DNA from: Flavobacterium sp. | GTDB taxonomy: Bacteria; Bacteroidota; Bacteroidia; Flavobacteriales; Flavobacteriaceae | Assembly (NCBI RefSeq): GCF_004211145.1 | Contig: NZ_SEBS01000004.1 | Coordinates: forward strand, 62,001-126,000 | Direction: 5' to 3' | Length of the DNA: 64,000 bases | Shown: piece by piece, positions 15,504-23,107 of the stretch | How the letters are laid out: every line of letters begins with the position of its first letter | How positions within the stretch are numbered: the stretch's first letter is position 1 | Notes under the pieces: generated by a model | Told to the model about the DNA's origin: nothing | Databases searched by the model: none | Seen by the model: only the letters and a program-made list of their open reading frames with translations | Made by a program: the position numbers and the translations under genes

Positions 15504-17000
15504 TTATGGTCTCGGATTGTTGAGTTTACTGTGTTTCCTGCTGTACGCGAAATAGAAAATAATTCCGAGTGCCATCCAGGCGATGAGTCGCAGCCAGTTC
15601 GGCCAGCCCAATCCGAGGATCATGAGGAAACAAACCAATGCGCCGACTATCGGAACAAAAGGAACCCATGGCGTTTTGAATTCGCGTTTCATGTCCGGTT
15701 CTCTTTTTCTAAGTACGATGACCGAGATACAGACCAAAATAAACGCGAACAATGTTCCGATGCTTGTCATGTCCCCGACAATATCTCCCGGAATAAATGC
15801 CGCAAAAAGCCCGACGATTACGAGAATCACGAGATTCGCTTTATAAGGTGTTTGGTATTTCGTGTGCAGATGGCTGAAAAATTCGGGTAGCAAACCATCT
15901 TTCCCCATCGAATAAAATACGCGCGATTGCCCAAGCAACATTACCAGGATTACCGACGTAAATCCGAAAAGAATCGCAACCGTCACGAATTGCGCCAACC
16001 ATTGGTATTCAGTTCCCATGGCCGAAGTGATCGCGTTTGCAACCGAAGCTTCTTTCCCGCTCGTCCTGAAAAATTCAACCGACTCGAGTCCTGTCAATAC
16101 GTGGGCGAACAAAATGTACAAGACCGTACAAATGGCAAGCGATCCCAAGATTCCGATCGGCATATCGCGTTTCGGGTTCTTCGTTTCCTGTGCGGCCGTA
16201 CTTACCGCATCAAATCCGATAAAGGCGAAGAAAACAGTTCCAGCCGCACCGATGATTCCCCAGAATCCGCCGAAGCTGAAATTCACGCCGTGTTCGTCAG
16301 TATACGTCGACGGTTCAGGAATGTATGGCGTGTGATAGGCCGGGTTGATGAACGACCATCCGAATCCGATGATCAACACGACGATCGTAACTTTGACCAC
16401 AACGATCAATCCGTTTACGAAAGCCGATTCCTGTGTGCCTTTTATCAGAAGCAAGCTGATCAGTGCGACAATGAAAAGCGCGGGTAAATTGATGATTCCA
16501 TGTTCAACGACCTGGTGCGTGACCGGATCGACGAGTTTTTGGAAAGGCGAATGCGAGAGCGAATAAGGAACCGGCGACGTATGGAATACATTGACCAGCA
16601 AATTATTGAGATATTCACTCCAGGCAATCCCGACAGTGGCTGCCCCCACAGCGTATTCGAGGATCAAATCCCATCCGATAATCCAGGCAAGAAATTCCCC
16701 CATTGTTGCATATGTATAAGTATATGCGCTTCCTGAAATTGGAATTGAAGACGAAAGTTCTGCATAACACAAACCTGCCAAAGCACATCCGATCGCAGCC
16801 ACGACAAAACCTATCGTAACCGAAGGTCCCGCATTTTGCGCAGCAGCCGTCGCCGTTCTCACGAACAAACCCGCCCCGATAATCGCCCCGATTCCGAGTG
16901 CGACGAGCGACCAGGCCGTGAGCGTTCGCTTTAATCCTTTTTCAGATTCAGACGCTTCGGCGAGCAACTGAAACAATGGTTTTCTTTTCCAGATAGACAT
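15504..17000 (-). CDS. APC-family amino-acid permease (cationic amino acid transporter type)
   Basis: 498 residues from MSIWKRKPLFQLLAEASESEKG. The frame is open upstream, but a -7 box at 17039-17046 supports the ATG at 17000. APC hallmarks: LVALGIGAIIGAGLFVRTA in the first helix, GPSVTIGFVVAAIGCALAGLCYAELSSSIPISGSAYTYTY in helices 2-3, and FFAFIGFDAVSTAAQETKNPKRDMP in the middle. At least 12 membrane helices; residues 1-25 are cytosolic. It resembles the CAT group of inner-membrane amino-acid/cation symporters. Substrate not determined. Monocistronic between its promoter and terminator. Confidence 0.92.
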   Translation of the reverse strand: MSIWKRKPLFQLLAEASESEKGLKRTLTAWSLVALGIGAIIGAGLFVRTATAAAQNAGPSVTIGFVVAAIGCALAGLCYAELSSSIPISGSAYTYTYATMGEFLAWIIGWDLILEYAVGAATVGIAWSEYLNNLLVNVFHTSPVPYSLSHSPFQKLVDPVTHQVVEHGIINLPALFIVALISLLLIKGTQESAFVNGLIVVVKVTIVVLIIGFGWSFINPAYHTPYIPEPSTYTDEHGVNFSFGGFWGIIGAAGTVFFAFIGFDAVSTAAQETKNPKRDMPIGILGSLAICTVLYILFAHVLTGLESVEFFRTSGKEASVANAITSAMGTEYQWLAQFVTVAILFGFTSVILVMLLGQSRVFYSMGKDGLLPEFFSHLHTKYQTPYKANLVILVIVGLFAAFIPGDIVGDMTSIGTLFAFILVCISVIVLRKREPDMKREFKTPWVPFVPIVGALVCFLMILGLGWPNWLRLIAWMALGIIFYFAYSRKHSKLNNPRP

Positions 17001-17038
17001 ATAAAGAGTATTATTTAATAATTCGTTTGTTCGAAAGC

Positions 17039-17046
17039 CAAATATA
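17039..17046 (-). promoter_or_regulatory. -7 box TATATTTG of the permease gene
   Basis: Exact consensus match on the minus strand, 39 bases before the ATG at 17000. Confidence 0.55.
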
Positions 17047-17120
17047 TCGCTTTTTATAAAAATCCGACTGATTGTTTTGCCTAACGTGGAAAAGTTGGTG
17101 CGCGCGATCGACAACTCGAA

Positions 17121-17148
17121 ACGCTAAACACTAAACACTAAACGCTAA
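17121..17148. repeat. Four 7-base words (ACGCTAA/ACACTAA) over a stop codon
   Basis: ACGCTAA, ACACTAA, ACACTAA, ACGCTAA in a row. The last word contains the patatin-gene stop codon (CTA on plus, TAG on minus, 17145-17147). One of the heptamer arrays found between genes in this window. Confidence 0.75.
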
Positions 17149-19442
17149 AACCAGAAACCTACGCTGAACCAAGTGAATCCTTTTGGAAGTTCAGGCGACC
17201 ACGAATATTTGATTTCAACGGGACCGATGACGGTTTCCATGCCGTAACCGATCGCGTAACCCGTATATTGAGGCGACGAAATCCAATCAGTAGACGAAAA
17301 AATATTATTGCCGATCTGCGCAAAGTTCGCTGAGAACAACACATGATTTTTCCTGAAAATCTCATAGTCGAGCGTCGCGCCCGTCTTCATATAACTATTG
17401 CCCGAGATCCCGAGGAAGTCATACCCGTAAAACTGTTTGATGTTGTTCACGCTCGTAAAGCCGTAACCGCCCAGAATAAAGTCGAAAAACGGAATGCTGT
17501 GGTCACCGATCGAAGAACCCGCCTCGGCATCGAAACGCGTCGTGAAACGCTTGAAGAACGTTCTTGCGAAACCGGTTTCGGCCTTGATGACTGAAAACCT
17601 CGAAAAATTACCCGTGTAGTCGGTCGAATATAAAAAGCTCTGGAAATCTCCTGAAAAGTAAGAACCTTTCTTCGGAAAATAGCGGTTGTCGTACGAATCG
17701 AACCTGAAATATGCAATCGCGCTCAAATAATCACTTTTCTCGAACGTAGGCGAAATCGTCTGATTCTGTATGGTCTCTGACTTGATCTTCAAGTGTTTCC
17801 ACTCAAACCCGGCACCAATCATGAACTTCTGCATGAACAATGTCTGCACGTAAGCCTGTTGCGAAAGATCGGAAAAATTGATATTGATCGTATTAAGACC
17901 CAATTGGTCGAGCAATTCACCGTTGTTGAAATCGGTTCCGACATTTCGGTTGAAACTATTGTAGCGCGAACGGAACCCGAAGCTGAAATAAAAACCGTTG
18001 TCCACGTAATAATCGAGGTTGTACCTGAAGTTATCGCCGAGCACGACATCGGCCGAAATCACATCGTTCTTGAAGAAAACACGCTTTTGCGTCACGTTCA
18101 TCAAAATCCCGCTCTTATACAAACCGTCGTAATGCAATCCGAATTTCAAATACGTCCTGATCGGGTTTTCGATCAAATTGAGCTTCAATTCGTCTCCATC
18201 TTTATTCTTCTCGAGCGAATAACTGATCGAGCTAAAGTTCTGCGTGCCGCTCAAATTATCGATTCCCGCTTTCAGTTCGTCGTAGCAGATGCGGCTTCCG
18301 CCCTTGAAACCCAATTTTCCCAAAATATAGGCGCGCGTAAAATTGTCGAGTTTGTCCACCGAAATATTCGTGATGTTCAAACTGTCGCTGCGCACGGGAA
18401 TGTCCTCGCGTTTGTATAGACCGCGATTTCGCCCGATTATCTGGATCTTATCGATTTGTTCCTTCGCGGCGCGTTCTCCCTCAGCGATGATAGCGGCGCC
18501 GTTGCTGAACGAAATCACGTTGTAATCGGCCATGTTCGGCTTTATGTAGATATCGGTCTGCTGCTTTTTCTGCTCCATTTTCTCGATCATCTGCAAATTC
18601 GAGATCTGCGAAAGGATGCGCGTCGCGTCGTTGAGATATTCGCGGTCTTTCAAATCGTCCTGTACATCGACACCGATGATGATGTCGGCACCGAGTTTCC
18701 GAACCTCATCGATCGGGTAATTGTTGGTCACGCCTCCGTCGATGAGCAGTCGGCCATCGAGTTCAACGGGACTGAAAACCGTCGGCAACGCGGCACTCGC
18801 ACGAATCGCCTGGGGCAGATATCCTTTGTTGAGCAACACTTCCTGGCCGGTTTCGATGTCGGTCGCGATGCACAAGAACGGGATCGGCAAATTGTTGAAA
18901 TCTCGGATGTGACGGACGTTGTGCGTCAATCGTGAAATAAGATTGTAATTGTAAAGTCCTTTCGAATACGAACGCGGAATCCCGATCCTGAATTTCTGGA
19001 ACGGAAGCGACAACGCGTAAATCTCATCGTTACGCTTGCCGTAAAAGTTTTTGGAAGATCGCGGGATGTAATCTCCGAGCAATTGGTCGAAATCGGTCGA
19101 TCTGAAAATCGAATCGATCTGCCTCGCGTTATAACCCGACGCATACAAACCGCCGATGATCGCGCCCATACTCGTTCCGCCGATGAAATCGATCTTCACG
19201 CCGTTGTCTTCAAGCACTTTCAAAACGCCGATGTGCGCAAAACCTTTCGCACCGCCTCCGCTGAGCACCAGCCCGATTTTCGGACGCGATTTCACGACGG
19301 AATCGGTTTGGGAAAAAGTTGTGGCCGGAAAAAGGCTGAGGATAGTTAGCAGAAGGCAGAATGCAGTGGCAGTCGAGCGACGCGGGAAAATCAGCCGTTT
19401 TACACAGCTTAGTACGTTTGATTTCCCGATATTTTCCGTCAT
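17145..19442 (-). CDS. Patatin-like phospholipase fused to a beta-barrel (type Vd autotransporter-like)
   Basis: 765 residues. Signal peptide at about 22-44, patatin domain at about 54-260, then a POTRA-like stretch and an Omp85-type barrel to the end. The catalytic dyad is plain: oxyanion loop GGGAKG (62-67), nucleophile Ser91 in GGTSMG, Asp235 in DGG. The C-terminus ends in alternating aromatic residues with terminal Phe (WFSVGFWF), an outer-membrane insertion signal. The layout matches PlpD-type (Vd) proteins, where the barrel carries the lipase to the surface. It overlaps the uvrC stop codon (TAATG), so it is the second gene of that transcript. Confidence 0.9.
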   Translation of the reverse strand: MTENIGKSNVLSCVKRLIFPRRSTATAFCLLLTILSLFPATTFSQTDSVVKSRPKIGLVLSGGGAKGFAHIGVLKVLEDNGVKIDFIGGTSMGAIIGGLYASGYNARQIDSIFRSTDFDQLLGDYIPRSSKNFYGKRNDEIYALSLPFQKFRIGIPRSYSKGLYNYNLISRLTHNVRHIRDFNNLPIPFLCIATDIETGQEVLLNKGYLPQAIRASAALPTVFSPVELDGRLLIDGGVTNNYPIDEVRKLGADIIIGVDVQDDLKDREYLNDATRILSQISNLQMIEKMEQKKQQTDIYIKPNMADYNVISFSNGAAIIAEGERAAKEQIDKIQIIGRNRGLYKREDIPVRSDSLNITNISVDKLDNFTRAYILGKLGFKGGSRICYDELKAGIDNLSGTQNFSSISYSLEKNKDGDELKLNLIENPIRTYLKFGLHYDGLYKSGILMNVTQKRVFFKNDVISADVVLGDNFRYNLDYYVDNGFYFSFGFRSRYNSFNRNVGTDFNNGELLDQLGLNTININFSDLSQQAYVQTLFMQKFMIGAGFEWKHLKIKSETIQNQTISPTFEKSDYLSAIAYFRFDSYDNRYFPKKGSYFSGDFQSFLYSTDYTGNFSRFSVIKAETGFARTFFKRFTTRFDAEAGSSIGDHSIPFFDFILGGYGFTSVNNIKQFYGYDFLGISGNSYMKTGATLDYEIFRKNHVLFSANFAQIGNNIFSSTDWISSPQYTGYAIGYGMETVIGPVEIKYSWSPELPKGFTWFSVGFWF

Positions 19443-21247
19443 TAATCCTGCTTGTTTTGAATACTGTAAAAGTCGACAATTTTTTTGGCTTTCGACGCAC
19501 CGATAACCTCAGCTATAGCACTTTCGCTCGCTTCCTTTAAACGCTTGACACTCTTGAAATGTTTTATGAGCGACTGCATTGTTTTCTCGCCGATGCCCGG
19601 AATCGTCTCCATCGACGTCGTGAGCGCGCTCTTGCTGCGTTTGTCGCGATGGTGCGTGATCCCGAAACGGTGCGCTTCGTTGCGCAATTGCTGGATGATT
19701 TTTAGTGTTTCCGACTTCTTGTCGAGATACAGCGGAACCGGATCGTCAGGATAAAACAATTCTTCGAGCCGTTTGGCGATGCCCACGACCGAAATTTTCC
19801 CGCGCAGCCCGAGCAGTTCCAAACTCTTGAGCGCCGACGACAATTGCCCTTTCCCGCCGTCGATGATGATCAATTGCGGCAACGGTTCGTTCTCGCGCAA
19901 CAATCGGCTGTAGCGGCGGTGCACGACTTCTTCCATCGAGGCGAAATCGTTCGGTCCGTCGACGGTCTTTATGTTGAAATGTCGGTAATCTTTCTTGCTC
20001 GCCTTGCCGTCCTTGAATACGACGCAGGCCGCGACGGGATTCGTTCCCTGTATGTTCGAGTTATCGAAACATTCGATGTGGCGCGGTTCTTCAGGTAAAC
20101 GCAGATCTTTTTTCATCTGCGCCATGATGCGGTTCGTGTGACGGTCAGGGTCGACGATCTGGATTTGCTTCATCTGTTCCATGCGATGGTATTTCGCGTT
20201 TCGGATCGACAGTTCCAAAATCTGCTTCTTGTCGCCGAGTTGCGGCACCGTAATGTTCACTTTTTCGCCGAGGTCGACCGGAAACGGAACGATCACTTCT
20301 TTTAATTTGAGTTCGAACCGTTCCATGATTTCGACGATGCCGAGTTCCAAAAGTTCTTCGTCGGATTCATCGAGTTTTTTCTTGAGTTCGAGTGTGTGCG
20401 ATCGGATCACCGAACCGTGCATGATCTGCAAATAGTTGATATACGCCGCCGATTCGTCGGATACGATCGAAAACACGTCGACGTTCGTGATTTTTGGGTT
20501 GGCGACCATCGAACGCGATTGGTAATTTTCGAGCACTTCGATCTTGTTCTTCATCCGTTGCGCCTTTTCGAACTCCATTTCAGACGCATACAACTGCATC
20601 TGTTTCTTGAATTCGCGCAAACTTTCCTTGAAATTTCCTTTTAAAATCTCTCGGATCTGATCGACGTGATTCTGATAATTCTCGAGCGTTTCATGACCCT
20701 CGCACGGACCTTTGCAATTCCCGATGTGATATTCGAGACAAACCTTGAACTTGCCCGAGTCGATATTGGCTTTCGTCAGATCGTAATTGCACGTTCGCAA
20801 CGGATACAATTCCTTGATCATGTCGAGAATCGTGTAAATCGTCTTGAAACTCGTATACGGCCCGAAATACTCCGACCCGTCCTTGATCATCCTGCGCGTC
20901 GAAAAAATACGCGAAAACGGTTCTCTTTTTATGCAGATCCACGGATACGTTTTGTCGTCCTTGAGCATGACGTTGAACCGCGGCTGCAATTTCTTGATCA
21001 TGTTGTTCTCGAGCAAGAGCGCGTCGCCTTCTGAGAAAACTACGACGTGTTTTATCGTCTTGATCTTACGCACCATGACGTTCGTGCGAGCGTTGTCGTG
21101 CTGCTTGTTGAAGTATGACGAGACGCGTTTCTTGAGATTTTTGGCTTTCCCGACGTACAATAATTTGTCGTCTTTGTCGTAATACTGATATACGCCCGGA
21201 GAGTCGGGAAGCGTTTGTATCTGCAAGGCCAAAGTTGGAGATTCCAT
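19442..21247 (-). CDS. uvrC: Excinuclease ABC subunit C
   Basis: Incises damaged DNA on both sides of a lesion together with UvrAB. 601 residues. N-terminal GIY-YIG nuclease (DSPGVYQYYDKDDKLLYVG and following), UVR motif near 205-235 (KKQMQLYASEMEFEKAQRMKNKI), the RNase-H-like C nuclease (ECFDNSNIQGTNPVAACVVF and IIDGGKGQLSSA), and C-terminal helix-hairpin-helices with ETIPGIGEKTMQSLIKHF. A -7 box ends only 8 bases before the ATG, suggesting a very short leader. Followed with a one-base overlap by the patatin gene. Confidence 0.97.
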   Translation of the reverse strand: MESPTLALQIQTLPDSPGVYQYYDKDDKLLYVGKAKNLKKRVSSYFNKQHDNARTNVMVRKIKTIKHVVVFSEGDALLLENNMIKKLQPRFNVMLKDDKTYPWICIKREPFSRIFSTRRMIKDGSEYFGPYTSFKTIYTILDMIKELYPLRTCNYDLTKANIDSGKFKVCLEYHIGNCKGPCEGHETLENYQNHVDQIREILKGNFKESLREFKKQMQLYASEMEFEKAQRMKNKIEVLENYQSRSMVANPKITNVDVFSIVSDESAAYINYLQIMHGSVIRSHTLELKKKLDESDEELLELGIVEIMERFELKLKEVIVPFPVDLGEKVNITVPQLGDKKQILELSIRNAKYHRMEQMKQIQIVDPDRHTNRIMAQMKKDLRLPEEPRHIECFDNSNIQGTNPVAACVVFKDGKASKKDYRHFNIKTVDGPNDFASMEEVVHRRYSRLLRENEPLPQLIIIDGGKGQLSSALKSLELLGLRGKISVVGIAKRLEELFYPDDPVPLYLDKKSETLKIIQQLRNEAHRFGITHHRDKRSKSALTTSMETIPGIGEKTMQSLIKHFKSVKRLKEASESAIAEVIGASKAKKIVDFYSIQNKQD

Positions 21248-21254
21248 AGTTTAC

Positions 21255-21262
21255 AAATGTAG
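21255..21262 (-). promoter_or_regulatory. -7 box TACATTTG of uvrC
   Basis: Exact consensus on the minus strand, ending 7 bases before the uvrC ATG (21247). Transcription would start about 3-5 bases before the ATG, so the mRNA would be nearly leaderless. Confidence 0.5.
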
Positions 21263-21306
21263 CGAAAAGCCGATGTGCGTTCAACTCGCGCCCTGCGAAA
21301 TTTGCG

Positions 21307-21314
21307 TACTTTTA
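21307..21314 (+). promoter_or_regulatory. Probable -7 box TACTTTTA of the cyclo-ligase gene
   Basis: One base off consensus (final A for G), 20 bases before the ATG at 21334. Divergent from the uvrC promoter in an 86-base gap. Confidence 0.4.
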
Positions 21315-21333
21315 ACAGCGAAAATCAGCGTTC

Positions 21334-21900
21334 ATGTTTACGAAAAAAGATTTGCGGATTGCCTACAAAACGCTTCGGATGCAACTCACCGATGACCAGC
21401 TCGAGCAAAAAAGCCTCGATATCGCGAACAATCTGTTGCCATTGCCGATTTGGGAAAAGCGTTGCTTCCACTTGTTTTTGCCGATCAGGAAAATGAACGA
21501 GATCGACACCGAATTCATCCTGCATCTGCTCGCCGGAAAAGACAAAGACGTGATCATTTCCAGAAGCGATTTCGAAACGCGCGAAATGACGCATTTCCTG
21601 TTGACCGACAGCACGAAAATCAAGGTAAACGAATTCGGAATCCCCGAACCCGAAGATGGTTTTGAAGTGCAAGCGTCAAAAATCGACGTGATCTTCGTAC
21701 CGCTTTTGGCATTTGACGAAACGGGAAACCGGGTTGGATATGGAAAAGGTTTCTACGATAAATTCCTCGCGCAATGCAAACCTGATGCAATAAAGATCGG
21801 GTTGTCATTCTTCGAAGCCGTCGATGCTTGGGAAGATGTTTTTGAAAGCGACGTGAAGCTTGACTTTTGCGTCACGCCTGAGAAAATATACCGGTTCTGA
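21334..21900 (+). CDS. 5-formyltetrahydrofolate cyclo-ligase
   Basis: ATP-dependent conversion of 5-formyl-THF to 5,10-methenyl-THF in one-carbon metabolism. 188 residues, typical length. N-terminal basic block KKDLRIAYKTLRMQL, phosphate and substrate region FLPIRKMNEIDTEFI, and the ATP-site motif GNRVGYGKGFYDKFLAQC near 130-147. Divergent from uvrC and convergent with lspA only 7 bases away; no hairpin fits between the two stop codons. Confidence 0.93.
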   Translation: MFTKKDLRIAYKTLRMQLTDDQLEQKSLDIANNLLPLPIWEKRCFHLFLPIRKMNEIDTEFILHLLAGKDKDVIISRSDFETREMTHFLLTDSTKIKVNEFGIPEPEDGFEVQASKIDVIFVPLLAFDETGNRVGYGKGFYDKFLAQCKPDAIKIGLSFFEAVDAWEDVFESDVKLDFCVTPEKIYRF

Positions 21901-21907
21901 TAAAGTC

Positions 21908-22552
21908 TTACACTTGATCCTCAATCGGCATTGGATCGTTTTCAGGTTTCTCTTCGTTTTTGTGGAACGCTTTCTTGTTGAAGACGATCAATATTCCAAC
22001 TCCAACTGAAATGGCCATGTCGGCGATGTTGAAGATTGCGTTGAAGAATGTGATTTGTTTTCCGCCCCAAATCGGCACCCAAGTTGGAAGTGTGTAATTT
22101 TCTATAAATGGGAAATACAACATGTCGACCACTTTACCGTGAAACCAGGTTCCGTATGGCCTGTCTGAAAACAATTCGGCCAAATGCCCGTGGCTGTCGC
22201 TGAACATCACACCGTAAAAAACCGAATCGATGATATTTCCGAATGCGCCCGCCAAGATCAATGCGATCGCGACGACCAAATAACGCGAACTGTTGGCCTT
22301 AACCGCCGTCCACAACCAATATCCGATGCCGCAAACCGCGAAAAGACGGAAAACGGTCAATATCAACTTTCCGTACGTTCCCGGAATCTGCGTTCCCCAA
22401 GCCATTCCTTCGTTCTCGATGAATAAAATCCTGAACCAGCTAAATACGCGGACTTCTTCGCCATGAATGAAGTTTGTCTTGATATATAATTTGCTGAACT
22501 GGTCAACGATTAATATGATGAAAATGAGCAGGTACGCTTTCCGTAATGACAT
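21908..22552 (-). CDS. lspA: Lipoprotein signal peptidase (signal peptidase II)
   Basis: Cuts prolipoproteins before the lipidated Cys in the inner membrane; relevant because many proteins here carry lipoboxes. 214 residues, longer than the roughly 160-170 of E. coli, owing to the insert at about 115-160 seen in Bacteroidota. Four membrane helices. The two catalytic Asp are in AGAFGNIIDSV and FNIADMAISVG. The last 20 residues are charged and cytosolic. A -7 box lies 20 bases before the ATG. Confidence 0.95.
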   Translation of the reverse strand: MSLRKAYLLIFIILIVDQFSKLYIKTNFIHGEEVRVFSWFRILFIENEGMAWGTQIPGTYGKLILTVFRLFAVCGIGYWLWTAVKANSSRYLVVAIALILAGAFGNIIDSVFYGVMFSDSHGHLAELFSDRPYGTWFHGKVVDMLYFPFIENYTLPTWVPIWGGKQITFFNAIFNIADMAISVGVGILIVFNKKAFHKNEEKPENDPMPIEDQV

Positions 22553-22571
22553 GCGGTTTTTTTTAGTGCGG

Positions 22572-22579
22572 CAAAAATA
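22572..22579 (-). promoter_or_regulatory. -7 box TATTTTTG of lspA
   Basis: Exact consensus on the minus strand, predicting a 16-base leader before the ATG at 22552. The dksA-like gene upstream ends in its own terminator, so lspA is a separate unit. Confidence 0.55.
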
Positions 22580-22674
22580 GATTTAAAAATTGCAAATCTC
22601 AAATATGCAATCCCAAATAATTGTCAATTTGTTGAAAACCATCGGCTTTTCCTGACAACGCTTGCCTATTTAAT

Positions 22675-22700
22675 AAAAAACGCCCCAATGAAGGAGCGTT
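22675..22700 (-). terminator. Terminator after ileS and the DksA-like gene
   Basis: AACGCTCC and GGGGCGTT stem around TTCATT, then TTTTTTA on the minus strand, 18 bases past the stop at 22719. Confidence 0.75.
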
Positions 22701-22718
22701 CAGTACATGTAAAATTGT

Positions 22719-23099
22719 TTATCGTTGCAAGTTTTTGGCCTCGATGCTCATCGTAGCGTGAGGAACGATCTTCAAGCGATCTTTCCCGATGAGTTTCCCG
22801 GTTACTTTGCAGATTCCGTATGTCTTGTTCTCGACGCGGAAAAGTGCGTTCTTCAAGTCGCGGATAAATTTCTCCTGACGGATCGCCAACTGAGAGTTCG
22901 CTTCTTTAGACATCGTTTCGCTTCCTTCCTCGAATGCCTTGAACGTTGGCGACGTGTCGTCGGTTCCGTTGTTCAAATCGTTCATGTAAGCGCTTTTTAT
23001 AAGGTCGAGGTCAGCTTTCGCCTTGTCGATTTTTTTCAAAATGATTTCTTTGAACTCCGCCAAATCAGCGTCGGAGTATCGGATCTTTTCATCTACCAT
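22719..23099 (-). CDS. TraR/DksA-family protein without the zinc-finger cysteines
   Basis: 126 residues. N-terminal coiled coil (about 10-85: FKEIILKKIDKAKADLDLIKS and following) and a C-terminal block YGICKVTGKLIGKDRLKIVPHATMSIEAK that aligns with the DksA zinc-finger region but keeps only one Cys, so zinc binding is unlikely. DksA-type proteins enter the RNA-polymerase secondary channel. Nine bases downstream of ileS on the same strand; a conserved pairing in flavobacteria, as far as I know. Confidence 0.87.
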   Translation of the reverse strand: MVDEKIRYSDADLAEFKEIILKKIDKAKADLDLIKSAYMNDLNNGTDDTSPTFKAFEEGSETMSKEANSQLAIRQEKFIRDLKNALFRVENKTYGICKVTGKLIGKDRLKIVPHATMSIEAKNLQR

Positions 23100-23107
23100 T
23101 CCGTTAG

